Source: Congeria kusceri
Taxonomy: Eukaryota > Mollusca > Bivalvia > Myida > Dreissenidae
Length of the DNA stretch: 64,000 nucleotides
Assembly: GCA_027627225.1 (NCBI GenBank)
Contig: CM051032.1
Span: 64,206,637 to 64,270,636, forward strand
Reading direction: 5' to 3'
This document shows, in pieces, positions 20,103 through 33,140 of the stretch (the stretch's first letter is position 1; every line of letters begins with the position of its first letter). The translations under genes were made by a program, and so were the position numbers. The notes under the pieces are model-generated. The model worked only from the letters and a program-made list of their open reading frames with translations. It was not told the origin of the DNA and did not search any database.

Positions 20103-22674
20103 TCAGGCCGTGACCAGTTTTACAGCATCCACCTCTATATAATCGCTCGAGACTGATGCGTCCATGTTAATTCGAATGACGTTGATGAACATGGACACCT
20201 GGAAAAATAATACGTTTATACCAAGGAATTGACAGACCCAATACAATAGTCAGAATTACAAAAAAAGAAAAAGGTACTTGACAGAAATAAAACTTACTTT
20301 GAAAGTAACGATAGTTTGATAATTAGCCAATAAAAAGAAATATTGTTGAAACAAACCAGTGGAGAAGATTTTAGCAACAGGAATTATCTTTTTAGAAATA
20401 GTATCATATATGTTCTTCTATTTGAACAGAAGTATGAAGCTACACACACAAAAATACACTTGCACAAATACATTCAGCATCGGGCTAAATATCCTGGAGT
20501 TACTGACTGCCTGAGGTTGTTCCGTTGACCATAAGGTAATCCAGACGTCATATGATTGATGCCCTTGATTGATGTCTCCGAGCCAGCCATGTAGGTCTCG
20601 TAAATGTTCACTCGACCAACCGTGACCGGAGAGGCGAATTCAAGCTGTATGCATAGAAACACATGAAATGGTATAATAACAGGAGACAGAACGAAGTGCC
20701 CAGCGGACTGACATATATATTTCACCCAGCGAATTTCAATATAAGAAGAACTGAAGTAAAGGCATATACCTCATAGTTTTGTCTTTATAGTTTGCAAAGC
20801 GTAAGGTAAAGTGTGGCAATAACTAATATTGATCATCACAACTCTAGCAGAATAAATATTTTAATAGAAAAATATCGCAATTTCATCAAAAATATTAACC
20901 TCAAGGAATTCGTCTGTCGAATTCATATTTTCAAATGAAACACTTATTAAAGTCTGAGTTACCGCCTTCAAGCGATAACTATGTAGACTAGCTAAGAGTC
21001 AATAATCAGTCGCCTCGGGTGACATTCTGCCCTCGGGTTGACAATATCAACGTCACACACGCTGCCATACGATATTGATATAACATTCAACAAGTTCAAC
21101 ATTGGTTAATAGGCCGTCCGAAATTAAATCTGCGAAACAATAGCTTTTGTTGCTGGTCTTTTGGATTTTGTGAGTACGTTTTAGCTGTTTTTGATTTATT
21201 AGATGATTTACTATACATATAGATATTTGAAAACATTTTAAGGAAATAACCATGTAGATATATATATGCTGACGTATGAATTTGCATTATATGTCATTGT
21301 AGTTAAAATAAGTGTCTATCTCTAATGACTATCAATATATCCAACCAATGGACAGTTGCTCTTTGTGTAATATGTAAGTAACTATACATTAATTTTGATG
21401 CATTGTTTTCTAAATTCGTTAGTGTATAAAAAAATTGATGAATTATTTTAATCTTTAAATCATTTTACGCAATATTAGTTTTGCCACGAGTGTAAGAAAC
21501 ATGCTTACGAATGATGCGTGCAGAGAGACTTGTCCAATGTTCATCGTTACATGTGATGGTTTTCTCTCCCTCTGTTTTATATCCAGGGTGACACGTGACC
21601 AGTTTTCTGTTGCCCTGGCTGTTCATATTACCAAGGACTTGACCGTTGGGCACTTGGTCAAGAGGCGGACATTCTGAATTACAAAATGTATGACAATGAA
21701 CCGTGAGAGACGACACTTTGATGTAAGGCTAACGTTTCAAAAACATACTTGCCGACGGTCAGGCTTTTATTTTAAACATATAGAATCTTAACTATCTTGA
21801 TTAAGTGTGTTCAGGAATTTGGCGATATATGTCGTACACTGTCACTTTCTCTAAGTCAACTAATGAAATAACATAGATTCATCTTTATGTTGGTTTTTTT
21901 GTCTAACTTAATGATTCTTCTCAAACAATACAAATCTGTATACGGCATGTATAATACAAGAGCACTGTACTCAGGTTTGCGTTTATCTATGTAGCTATTC
22001 TTCATGACAGTTCTTTGCTTGCATACCCTCTCTAGTGCATAATATGCCTTCGCTTGTTATATTGCACGCCAGAAGGTCGTTCCGTTAACAGGACAGGCAT
22101 TGCTACACTCTGTTATCACCTGAAACATATATAGGTAATTTACATTAAGCTGAATACAATCTTTAATAAACGAATGTAGTGATGGAAAAATATGTATTTT
22201 TTTATCAAAACAACATTGAGATGAAAATACATTTACAATACAAAATTGCAATTTCGTTCTGTGTTTTACATATTAAATGCAAGAATGAAAAACTATTAAC
22301 TGGTGCGTTACAATACATTTGTTTAGAAACTTTTTAATTTTCAAATAAATAAAATTTATCAAATTGATTGTATTACGTGTAATATCTAATCTTTGACTGC
22401 ATCGCGCTTTTCAAGACGATAGCACAATCCGTTCGAGCGGAAGACATATCTCCATCGTACGGATTGATGTACAAGTTACACAGTTTAAATTACGCCTTAA
22501 TCCCAGATACTGACACCATGGTCTTCGAGCACATTCCTCGATACATCTGTTTATGTCTTCTCCAATCATTACAACGTGTCCGAGCATATCACAACTGGCT
22601 CCGAATAGTATTGGCGTATATATTTCAGAATATCCGACAGACAGAAGCTGCATCAAAACCAAAACGAGAAGCAT
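20103..22674 (-). pseudogene. PAN/apple - sushi - discoidin-like (FBXL4-type) secreted protein gene, damaged copy
   Basis: Minus-strand exons: (1) 22674 to about 22411, signal peptide MLLVLVLMQLLSV then a PAN/apple-like start (ASCDMLG...CIEECARRPWCQYLG). (2) 22119-22057, VITECSNACPVNG. (3) 21673-21509, a CCP/sushi module on a symmetrical phase 1-1 exon, with ECPPLDQVPNGQVLGN, VTCHPGYKTEG and ITC....W. (4) degenerate pieces near 21100 and ending NSTDEFLE at 20900. (5) 20644-20472, discoidin-like first half (VGRVNIYETY). (6) 20198-20103, second half ending DAVKLVTA, TGA. The domain pair matches the discoidin-like region of FBXL4 (YETYNPG; W..LWS; LDAV). Lesions: a frame break in a T-run in exon 1 (the frame continues as LCNLYINPYDGD), loss of the fourth CCP cysteine, and a non-triplet length in exon 5 (173 nt against 177 in the sister copy). 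Probable role: extracellular recognition. Assembly indels could mimic some lesions. Confidence 0.6.
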
Positions 22675-22679
22675 TTTCT

Positions 22680-24040
22680 ATTTTTTAAACTATATTGCTT
22701 GGCGTCTGTTCGATACAGAGGTATCGCACCAAATAATGTCAGGCAATAAAATACAATAACAAAATACGCGCTATGCTTTGTGAATTGTTTGTTTATATTG
22801 ATTTCTCTTTTTATTTTGACAGTTCAAACACATACATTAATGCGCCATAAGTGAAGAGTCCATAGGTGGAATAATAAACCGACATTATGGATCGAACAGA
22901 AAGTAAAAATAAACACTTATTATAAAAGATCTACAAACCGATAATGACGACAGACGTATATAAATGTATTATTTTTGTAGTCCGTTTACTTAATTTTAAT
23001 GCATTACTCTTACAAAGCAACTTCATAAAATGATAGAACAACGGTAACCGCTCTCAGCATTTACCACGTGAATGATCTACGCGAAATATCGGCAAGTCAA
23101 TTCTAAAATATATTCAGCACAGAATTTCAATCCTATTATATGAAATGTTAACATGATTTACTATTCTTATATCCTATTCTACACCAACGGACTTTTCAAG
23201 CGCAACGCCGTTATGTAACACCAAAATATGTAAAAAAAAAACAAACAAACAAACTGTATCAACGTTGAATGATATATCAATATCTTCAAGTTGTCATTGA
23301 CAATGTTCCATGTTGTATATTGTTAGATGTGTATTGTACATAAAACATTGAGGACTAAATTAAATAAGTTACATGGAAAAAGATCATAATTAAAAGTTAC
23401 TGATAAAATATGTTAAAATGTAATTGCATTACCTTAACAAAATGCATCCCTTTCAATATTCGCGTTCATGGGCGATTACTATGACAATAAATGAAACACA
23501 AATCCCACGACGACCTGAAATAACCATGGTCAGGTGCCAGCCTTTGTCTACTTTTTGAATGTTGGCATATTGGACTGACCAATTATGTACATTTGATTAA
23601 TATTTAACAGTTATATTATCGTCGAATACTATAAAGCATGTGTCCCTTAGAAACGTTCTGAATAATCTAGTGTAAGCTTCTCATTTACATCAGATAAATC
23701 AGACACCCAATGTTATAAAGCGAAATTTATCAGTAAATGCATGATCGGTGTATAGAATACATTAGAAACGTGTGCTTTCGTGCGTTTATACCTGGTTTTC
23801 AGATTTTTAACTATGTTTAAATAATGAATCCTCATTCTGCCTTCTGAATATATGATAACATACCTTGTAGACAAACAGCCGTTATATCAATGAATTTGAT
23901 GTTGAATTATTTCAAAAGGTTATCCTCGTATGTACATAAGATTTTATGTGGCTTAAGTCGTATTTTGCGAACGGGCTGTGTCTGTTGTTATGATATGTAA
24001 CAAATACACTGGAAAGCACTTTATGTCTGCTGCTGGTGGT
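22680..24040. other. Intergenic, no gene seen
   Basis: Upstream of the minus-strand gene. AT-rich with no supported exon on either strand. Confidence 0.35.
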
Positions 24041-24045
24041 GTTTC

Positions 24046-24204
24046 ATAATATTTTACATTGAAATTCATTGAAATACATTGAAACATTTTCATAATATTT
24101 TACATTGAAATTCATTGAAATACATTGAAACATTTTCATAATATTTTACATTGAAATTCATTGAAATACATTGAAACATTTTCATAATATTTTACATTGA
24201 AATT
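24046..24204. repeat. 46-bp tandem repeat, about 3.4 copies
   Basis: The unit contains CATAATATTTTACATTGAAA, then TTCATTGAAATACATTGAAA, and is repeated almost without change, suggesting a young array. Confidence 0.9.
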
Positions 24205-25955
24205 CTACATTAACAGCCTGGCATTGGAACTCATGTAAGATTAAGGGTATGTAATTATGTTACATCATACAATTTAAAAACTGTTTAAGCTCATTAATAT
24301 TTGCTTGTGTTATTGTTTTAAATTTGTAAATAAGAAATTAAAACTGATCTAGCTATTTATCATCAAACACATATACACACATATATATACACATAGGATT
24401 GGCAAATATGGTGATGCCATGGAGACCTTGTATGTCTTATTATTGTCTTGTATGTCCGTTCCGCAACCAAGACACTAGATAACTGTGTTGAAAAAAAACA
24501 TCAAGGGGAGAGAATGAGCGTCAATCAAACGTCTATAAGTTAATCGCAGTTTGTTAAAACTGTCCCATTCCAGACAGTTGTTGCTCAGATTAAAATGATA
24601 AAATTGCGGAGCAATTGGTTTCGGTTATGTGTGTCTTATACTTGTTAGATGCTGCGCAAATGTTTTACAGCCATCTTTTAATCCTAGCCAAACAAAAAAA
24701 TTCACTCTTTACGCTATTGTCGGCTTGCAAGGTTTATTAGAATACAACAAGAAACATAAACTCAAAATCTATGTTTTGTTGATGCGCTTCTTTTATTGTA
24801 ATCGTTAAAATCTAGGAAAAGTGCATATATACTATTTTGCACAATTATTCAAGTAAACGTGAAAATGAAAAATCGAAAATGAATAGCTTAGCATTGGTTT
24901 GATTTAACATATCGTTAGTGTATTTATAATTTCTGTTTATCAAAGCAGTTGTTCAAGAACTTTCGTCATGGCTGTCGGATTTGTCTAGCAATGCTTGTCA
25001 ATATATGAATAGACTGCTTAACAAATAAAAATCGTTCAGATAATTAATTTACGGATACAGCCTGAATTCATTTAAATAGAAAATTACTAACCATAATAGG
25101 ACATTGCGTTAAATCAAGCTTTTGAGTGGTTCGGAAAATATAATTATCGTCTAATCCTAGAACGGTAAATTAAGGGTAAATTAAGAAGCGTGCATTTATT
25201 CAGTGAAAACAAGGCTATAAAAACTTAAAACCGCGGGATGTTGGAAATGGTTCCCATTTTATTGACTTGCAATATGTAAAATATAGTGTAAGTGGTGTCA
25301 TTTAGACTAGTGACAGCTAGGTTGTTTCTACTTAAGATATAAGGTTTGACTCAATGACACGTAGAAATTTGCATGCACACACATCCTGGAAAATACTGAC
25401 AGATATGTAATATTTTGTTTAAGATATTAACTAAACACATTTCAATAGTTATCTATTTTGACATATTTCCATTCAAAATACCGTATAAAACAGACATGCA
25501 GTTAAATCGCTAATTAAACTTCGGGAAATTGGGTGTATTGGTTTTTACCAAAAAATGGTAATTGAATATTCAGGTGTGACATGTCAAAGTTTTCACAGAA
25601 TAGCCATCTACGATGTCCTAAAATCGCACGCAAATCGTTGGCCAAGTAATGGCACGGCGCCTGTGGCAAATGTAGACATAAATAATCAGAATATCGTCAA
25701 TTTAGATACAACACATTTACATATGACGAGAACAAATATCTAAACATTATAACTAGCTATTGTAAATAAGAATCATTTTTGAAACTTAGGACGACGTCAT
25801 AAGAGTAGGATAATAATTATGAAATAATTCTAGATAGGTATGTACTATGTAATATTAATGAAATGCATTACTAAAGAAAATTATTAAATCAGTGTTTCAA
25901 GTACATTTGTCTAGTCATAATTTGAACCAACAGCATTATCCAGCAGAGTGTTCGA
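24205..25955. other. Intergenic, no gene seen
   Basis: It contains a short AC/AT-rich run at 24365-24397. The 62-codon ORF at 25555 has no splice or family support. Confidence 0.35.
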
Positions 25956-26103
25956 TCAGCTCAAGCTTCCACCAGTTTAACAGCATCGATCTCTACCCAA
26001 CTTCTCGAGACCGATATGTCCATGTTGATTCGAATGATGTTAGTGAATAAGTTCCGTACCTGTAATAAGAGAAAAATAACATTACATTCATAACTTAATA
26101 CGT

Positions 26104-26192
26104 ACTGCTACTTCTACTGCTGCAATTACTACTACTACTAGTACGCCTACCACTTCCATTACCGCTACTGCTACTACTACTACCACCTAGAC
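26104..26192. repeat. Imperfect (TAC)n trinucleotide repeat
   Basis: ACTACTACTAC runs are broken by single changes. It lies in the intron between the last two exons of the discoidin-like gene. Confidence 0.8.
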
Positions 26193-26529
26193 TACTAGTT
26201 GTAAAGGAAGAAGTAGAAATAAATGACACTTACATTTAATTCAGGACTGAATATCCTTGCCTCGTAAATTTGTTCAGCTCTGTTCCTTGACCATAAGGTA
26301 ATCCAATTTTCGTCTGAGGGACGCATGCCTCCGATTGACGTCACAGACCCAGCGTAGTATGTCTCGTAAATGTCCACTCGACCAACCTTGACCGGATTGG
26401 CGAATTCCAGCTGTTCAATATAATGACATATCATTTGAAAGGGTAAACAATTAATTCGCTTACTAAGAAATAATAATACTAGTGGCTATACGAAAGACCG
26501 GTGTTGATTTCCTTGCTGATATTTCCTTA

Positions 26530-26870
26530 TTTCGAATTATAAACTGTGAGTGGAAAAATTCATCTATTCACACTTCACGACTGCACGATTTTTTAGAAAA
26601 TCATGAAGTATGAACTGTGAAGTACAAATATTCATTTGTTCCCACTTTATGAGTTTTGAAAATCGCGCAATGTGAACAGAGACGTACAAAAATTCATTTA
26701 TTTTTAATTCACGACTTCAGGAAGTTTTAAAATCATTAAGTGTGAACTGTGAAGTACGAAAATTCATTTGTTCACACGAATTCACGATTGTTTTAAAAAA
26801 AGTGAAGTATGAACTGTGAATAAATGAATTTTTGTAGTTCACAGTTCACAATTCATAATTAAGAAATGAG
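26530..26870. repeat. Composite tandem/inverted repeat, unit about 85 bp
   Basis: About four diverged units carry GTGAACTGTGAAGTAC, AAAATTCATTTGTTCACAC and a variable core. The last unit turns round (GAACTGTGAATAAATG meeting TTTGTAGTTCACAGTTCAC), so the right end is an inverted copy of the left. This may be a foldback element. Confidence 0.65.
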
Positions 26871-27540
26871 AATAATTAAGTCCATACCGGGCTTTCGTAC
26901 ATTAAAGACCTAAGCTCCACTTTCTTGAAAACAAAATGGAATTAGTAATATCTTCCTACTTTGTTTGAACATACAATTTTGAACAATGGACATGTACAAC
27001 AATGTACAACCTTCTAGCGTTGTACAGTATAGCATCATAAACCTTAACACTTTGTTTGTGATGCAAAACACAACTAAGTTGATTCATCGTACAAAGGAAA
27101 TATTTCAATCACGAAATATTCGAAGTTCAAGGAATTCGTTTTTGGAGTTAAGATTATTAAGTCCAACACTCCAAGCAAATTCACAGTCGCCATAACTAGG
27201 ATAAGCGTCAGGTGGCCCTATTACTTGGTCTGCACTCCAACTGCAAATAATGAGTCTAATCTAATATATTCTATGTTTGGATGAGAATCAGATGACCAGA
27301 AAAGGCGCGCACATGTGTAATTTACGCATGAAAAATCTGAAATACGCACAGAAAATAAAATCATGGTGTTCATTTACCTGCACACAAAATTTCAAATGTT
27401 TGCGTACACACGGAAATGAACAACAGACATAAACTATATCCTACCGTGAAATGTGTAATTATGTAGACATTACTTATTTAAAACATTTTATAATCTTCTT
27501 GAAAAGTCTACTACTTACATGCAGTTTATGATATGGCATT

Positions 27541-27618
27541 GCATTATTTTGTACTGACCAATTTATTTCTGACTGATATATATCAGTAAGAAATGAATTG
27601 GTCAGTACAAAATAATGC
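27541..27618. repeat. 78-bp palindrome, 39-bp arms, no loop
   Basis: GCATTATTTTGTACTGACCA begins the left arm and TGGTCAGTACAAAATAATGC ends the right. The centre is CTGATATATATCAG. I count two mismatches across the arms. Confidence 0.9.
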
Positions 27619-28019
27619 TTTTACTTCCATACATTTTAAATTGAATGTACATTTACCAAAAATAACTCCTGGGTTGAGTTAATATTTAGCCACTACACCA
27701 AAACTGGACCACATATGCTATAAGCATTATATTTTTTCAGCCATCCCGTAATTCTTGAAAACAAAATAGCTGATAGTCCAGATGTAATGTTTGTGACTTA
27801 CCGTAAATTAAATAACAGCGGTATCTAATATTTAAAGTGATACCAGGTCAACAGCTTTAAAGTTAAAATGCTATATTAATCAAAGTAACATCGACATAGC
27901 CAATAAATAGTATACGTGATAAATGACCGATATTTCAGAGTAAATTGTTCTATTACCTGCCGGTTGAGAACTGTGATGAAAATGCTCGAATGTTGGCAAC
28001 TCATTGCCCATCTGTAAAC

Positions 28020-29840
28020 AATGCGAAAAGGCAGTTTGCGGTTATTCATACAATCAATATTTTGCCTTTTGCCTTGAAACATCTCATTAACAGAATTTAA
28101 TAAAATTCTAAAATTGAACATACATACTCAATATATTTATAGATCTTATTTCTTCATGTAATTGTTGTTAGCACTACCGTGTATACATTGCAGATCTCAT
28201 GTGTTAATCCTTCTCAGATTATTCCATGTTTTCCATACTTTTCTTACCAATTTTGTATAATAGGCTATAAGTATGCATTGTGCTATTTTATGCCAAATAA
28301 AGATTATATTATGTTAAATATTGACTTGTATTGTATACATACTTTCTAACAGTCTTGATTTGTATGGTCAACATTGGTCAAACAATTGCAGACAATTGAG
28401 ATAAGTGTATTGTTCAATGTACACGTGTGAACATGTGAACGCATAGTATTACACATAGCATATATTTAAATGTTGACCCAAAGTTCATAAATATTTATCT
28501 TGAATTCTCAATGATCAATATTTGCACTAGACAGACATCGTCTTCTCACTGAACAATTCCTTGAAACATGTTGAATTTTATGTGTTTTTGTTGTTGTTAT
28601 AACATACATTTATTTCTGAATCAAACATTTTTACAGACATATTTACAAACATATAACATTTGGCAAATTGTGCTACAACAAACATAATTTATCACGGTTA
28701 AGATTTCAGATAAATATAATGTGTTTTTTTAGAGGAGATGAAACAAAAAAAATGATGGGTTCATACGGATGTATTTTCGAAAAAGTTGCTCCACCTTAGC
28801 CTGAAAAGCTCGTGTGTGTATTCAATGTGTGATATTATTTCTCTATTTTCAGTGTATGTGTTTAATAACTAAAGTATTGGTTAAATAATGGGGTTACATT
28901 TTCAAATTTGCATTTAAAAATAAAAATTGAATTTTATGGTTATACATCCTGGTGTTGATTTCTAAAATGAATGTCTGTATTAAGTTACACAGGTACAGAT
29001 TCGCATAATAAATTTTCCTGATCACAAACTGAAATTGAGCATTTTGATTGTTTATGCAAATTATAAAATTAGCACGATTACGATCAAGTAAAACGGCATA
29101 CCCTGATATATCGAGACAGATTCTGTAAAAGAATAAAAGTAATAGGCCGATTAGTTATGATTTAATGGCGCTTAAACTGTAATTACATGTTTGAAGGTTA
29201 AGAAATAGTTGCCGTTTAAGCAATACAAAAGGCTTTTAAGGGCGTTAAGGTATACAATTCTTTTCAGGGTAACATACTCCTTGACTCTCGCCCCATATGA
29301 ACTTGGAAATTATAATGTGTTTTAAATTGGTCGCATCCCTATGAAAGTAACAACAAAGGGCCGATGAGATGTCCCGATATGCTAGAATTTTGATAGTAAA
29401 ATTGGATGTTGCTTTATTGTACTAATCGATCCTTTCGTTTGAACAATACATCGAGGATTACAAACGGGTTGAAACCAACAAAACAACTATGAATAAAACT
29501 TTCTGCTACCAATGTATTTAAATATTTTTGGAAATGTTTGTTTTCCTTTACATATATTGAAAAACATATGCTAAAACGTTAACTTTTGCATGTTCAAAAA
29601 CAAAGAATTAAGCATCATTTTTTAACTTTCTTTTTACGATTATATATTTTTAAGTATATTCAGTAAACTTATTGATTACAGTTGCGTTTTGTAATTTGCA
29701 CACGAAGGCGCACAGGAGAGCGCATGAATACGCCCCTGTTTGCATAAGTAATGCATAAATCCTTTTTTCACATACAGAATATGTTCACTGCAAATGTTAA
29801 TGCTAGTTTTAAGATCATCTTGTTCAATATTTATTCTCTG
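28020..29840. other. Intergenic, no gene seen
   Basis: AT-rich, ORF-poor. Upstream exons of the discoidin-like gene were looked for here on the minus strand and not found. Confidence 0.35.
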
Positions 29841-29842
29841 AG

Positions 29843-30016
29843 TAATAGTAATGTAAAGTGTTAGTAATAGTAATGTAAAGTCTTAGTAATAGTAATGTAA
29901 AGTGTTAGTAATAGTAATGCCAAGTCCTAGTAATAGTAATGTAAAGTCTTAGTAATAGTAATGCCAAGTCCTAGTAATAGTAATGTAAATTCTTAGTAGT
30001 AGTATTGTCAAGTCTT
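29843..30016. repeat. 22-bp tandem repeat, about 8 copies
   Basis: The unit is TAGTAATAGTAATGTAAAGT plus CT or GT. Alternate units change GTAAAG to GCCAAG. Confidence 0.9.
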
Positions 30017-33000
30017 AGAGAGTGGTGTTTGTCGGAGTTGGACCTAAGACGTGGCCTATCGTCAATTGTATTTAGGTTAGCCAACCACATGTAACAGGGC
30101 GCGTAACTGCGTTTTTACTTTCAACTTTAATATCAATTGGTTGAGTCTCTTCGATAATAAGCGTGAATAGTTTTCCTCTCAATGGATATTGTCCAATCAA
30201 ATTGATGTGGATCACTGTTTAAACCAATCAGCATGCTTCAAAGTTTTCTCCAATGTTGTTTAAAATATATTGTCCTCATTGGTTGAATGCTGACTAGAGT
30301 AAGTATTGAGTTAGAGTTTTTGAGTTATAATGTAGAAAAATGTATTGATACGAGAATGAATTTAAATTGTCACATGATATATTATATATTTAATTCGTAC
30401 TACTAAATAGTATTGTTAGCTGCTGTAAGCGGCTGTCTAGTTTTCACACCTGTTTACGTTTTAATTAGTGGCGAACGTTTTACAATGGACCTCAATTCAT
30501 CAGCTGCACATTTGACAACATATACAATTCAAAACGGCTTTACTGACAGACAAAAACTAACCTAACTACACAATGGCGATATATATTTTAAAATCTGATT
30601 TTATTACGTGGCAATGTATATTTTAACGTCGCATTTTGAAGATTATAAATCGCCAATTAATGTCTCTGTTCAAGTTGTATTTATAATGTTGACACAAATA
30701 TATTAGTGAAACACGGAATGTAGGATTCAACTAAATGAAGTTTTACGAATATTTTCGTTTAATGTTTGACTTTTTGGAATGAACATATTATCATGTATAA
30801 CACGTCGTGTTTGCTGGTTCTAGCTTCTTACAGGGATGGTCAACCAGATAATTATTTTTTATGCACAGTATCGGCATACAAGTTAATAAAATGACATATG
30901 TTTATACGATTACAACTATATGACCGCTAAAAATAAGCATTTGTGTGTTAAGTTACCCATTCATGTCAAGAATCTCATCCGTACAGTAGGCGTTTCCATT
31001 TTAAAATACGGCGGATTTCCCGTTCTAACAATATAACATGTCATGTGATATTTCAACGCGAAAATAATCACACCAAATGCTAAAGACATTTCGTATCCTA
31101 GTTTGCTGTAAAAGGAACGATGTCCCCATGCATAATTTTTGCACGGAGAAATCCTGTCATTGTGGTCAGTACAGTATATTAATTTCGTGGGTCGTGTAAT
31201 AAACCTATGCTAGTGTGGCATCAGGATTGAATAGACATTGAGAAAACATAGGCAATTATAAACAAAGTAACATGGTTTTACTGTACAAAGTTACTTAGTA
31301 GTAGTCAGAAACGAAACAAGTGATTTTGAGCTTGTAAACTGTTGAATGTATTATATATTTCAAACTTCAAAAATAATATGTACAACATGTTTCATAGAAG
31401 GGCCTCAATGTCCAGTTTATGACAATTGATATTACTATTCGAAGTACAGTTATTTTTCATGAAAAACATGGAACTTTTGCAAATTACCACTGTGTTTTTA
31501 TGAATAGACTGACATTTGTCTATAATACTTACGATTATGAATTCGACACTTAGACCACAGTTGCTGTCAGCCAGCCAATCACAGGCAAGAATAGCCGTTT
31601 ACTAAAACATAGTAAACGGCCATATTTTTGCCTATGTAACCCGCATTGCCCGTGCACTGTCTTTAATTCCGGTTCATTGTAGTTGGGTTAACATTACGCT
31701 TTATTTAAGGCATATCGGCATGTACAATGCCTTTGGCCACATACATGCATGCAATCGTCAGATTAGTCTGACGTCAACCAATCTGGCCGATTATTCATGG
31801 ACAATTGAATATGGCGGACTAACGGTATGTCATACATAAAAACATTCTAAATTGTTTGCGTTCGTTTTGCCTGTCGTTGTAACAAAACATTATATTTTAT
31901 TTTAGTATATCGCGATCTTTTAGTGATGTTAATCTCGTTGAATGTATGTCGATTAAATATACTGATTTACCTGTCTGAACATCCATACATATATTTCGGA
32001 TATTCGGACGTGTTGTTTACTATTGAATAAACTACACCAGAAAGAGCTAGGTTCGCGAAGTCACTTAATTGGCCCTGTGAGATTGTAAAAAAAAATATAT
32101 TTGATAAACCGCCAAACATTGGTATCATTCTAGAGATAAACATCTAATCTGTCACATTTAAAAGCCTTTTTTACACAATCTTTATTTTAAATAATTCTAA
32201 TCGAGCCTAGAACAGTGTATAGTTTACCTAAATTTGCCAATTTCGATATTTTTTTAGACGAAAAGGGACGAAATAGAACATGAAGGCATATTTTCGACAC
32301 AACGATATTTTTACTGTAGATGTATTTTTCGAAGATAGGTTCATGATACAATTTGCTAGGTGTCGAATTACTGCCTTCATATTTAATTTTTAACTTAATT
32401 AAACTGAATCAGTAAATACTAATACTGCGATGTAGCCCTATTCCGTTGTTGTTAATTACAGTGAAACAGAAAAACATTGTGTGTTGTGTTGTCTTTGTAT
32501 TATTTTAGTTTAATTTAGTATAACGTCCATGTATAATGTATTGTTTATTGTATTTCAAGCTTCAAAACGAAGTTTTCGTGTAAAAAAAGAGATTGACTAA
32601 TTTTGCGATTAACTAGGAGAGTGAACTCTTTCACGGTTGTGTACATCGCTCCATGACGACCCCTTGTCAACAGTTGCGTATCGCTATTTTCTATTAATTA
32701 TAAGGGTGAACGTAAGTTAAAACTGTGATTTAATTTGTTTTTCTTAAAACATTCTCTTTGTAATTACTGTACGATATTGAAATTCTTGTGATTTCTGTTG
32801 AAAATTATGATAAAGTAAGAAATTATTGGTTCTACTGTACGTCGTCTGCATACGACTGAGGCTATTTTTTGGTTTAAAACTACGTTTTCTAACGCTAAAT
32901 AGATTTCAAAGTGTCATTGTAAATGTAAAACTGTTGAAATAAACGTTTGTGTTCAAATGATCACAGCATGAATGGTTTAATCAGGTTTAAATGAATATGC

Positions 33001-33060
33001 GCTGTCACTGCACGTCATTTCTTTTGTTTAAGTAGTGCCAATTTTCAATTTATAGTACGA
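30016..33060. other. Intergenic, no gene seen
   Basis: It includes the hairpin listed separately at 31583-31633. No ORF of interest on either strand. Confidence 0.35.
31583..31633. repeat. Inverted repeat/hairpin
   Basis: AGGCAAGAATAGCCGTTTACT pairs with AGTAAACGG, then CCATATTTTTGCCT, across a 7-nt loop, with a small bulge. Possibly the core of a small foldback element. Confidence 0.75.
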
Positions 33061-33063
33061 TAG

Positions 33064-33140
33064 TTGTCGTGGTGTAATGGACAGTGTTGTGTACTAACAC
33101 GCTATAATATGTAGTTCAAATCTCGGCGGCGGTACTAATT
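33064..33140 (+). repeat. tRNA-like SINE fragment
   Basis: GTCGTGGTGTAATGGACAG (A-box region) and AGTTCAAATCTCGGCGGCG (B-box region) are spaced as in a tRNA, followed by a T-run that could terminate pol III. The stems do not close well, so I do not call a functional tRNA gene. Confidence 0.4.

Larger units (their letters stand above)
25961..27999 (-). pseudogene. Discoidin-like (FBXL4-type) gene, second copy, 3' part
   Basis: Four minus-strand exons fit by phase. 27999-27957 encodes ANIRAFSSQFSTG. 27240-27126 encodes WSADQVIGPPDAYPSYGD, then AWS and KNEFLE. 26410-26234 (59 codons, phase 0-0) encodes LEFANPVKVGRVDIYETY, then WITLWS and ARIFSPELN, with donor GTAAGT. 26059-25961 encodes VRNLFTNIIRINMD, then WVEIDAVKLVEA and TGA. 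Together these cover a complete discoidin-like domain as in FBXL4. The donor after KNEFLE is lost: the sequence reads CTTCGA where GT is expected, and read-through ends in a stop seven codons later (LRIFRD). No signal peptide, PAN or CCP exon is found upstream. The last two exons look intact, so a shorter or alternatively spliced product is possible. Confidence 0.6.

Noticed and set aside
25555..25743. 62-codon plus-strand ORF
   Set aside because: No splice sites, no family resemblance, and length expected by chance in this sequence.
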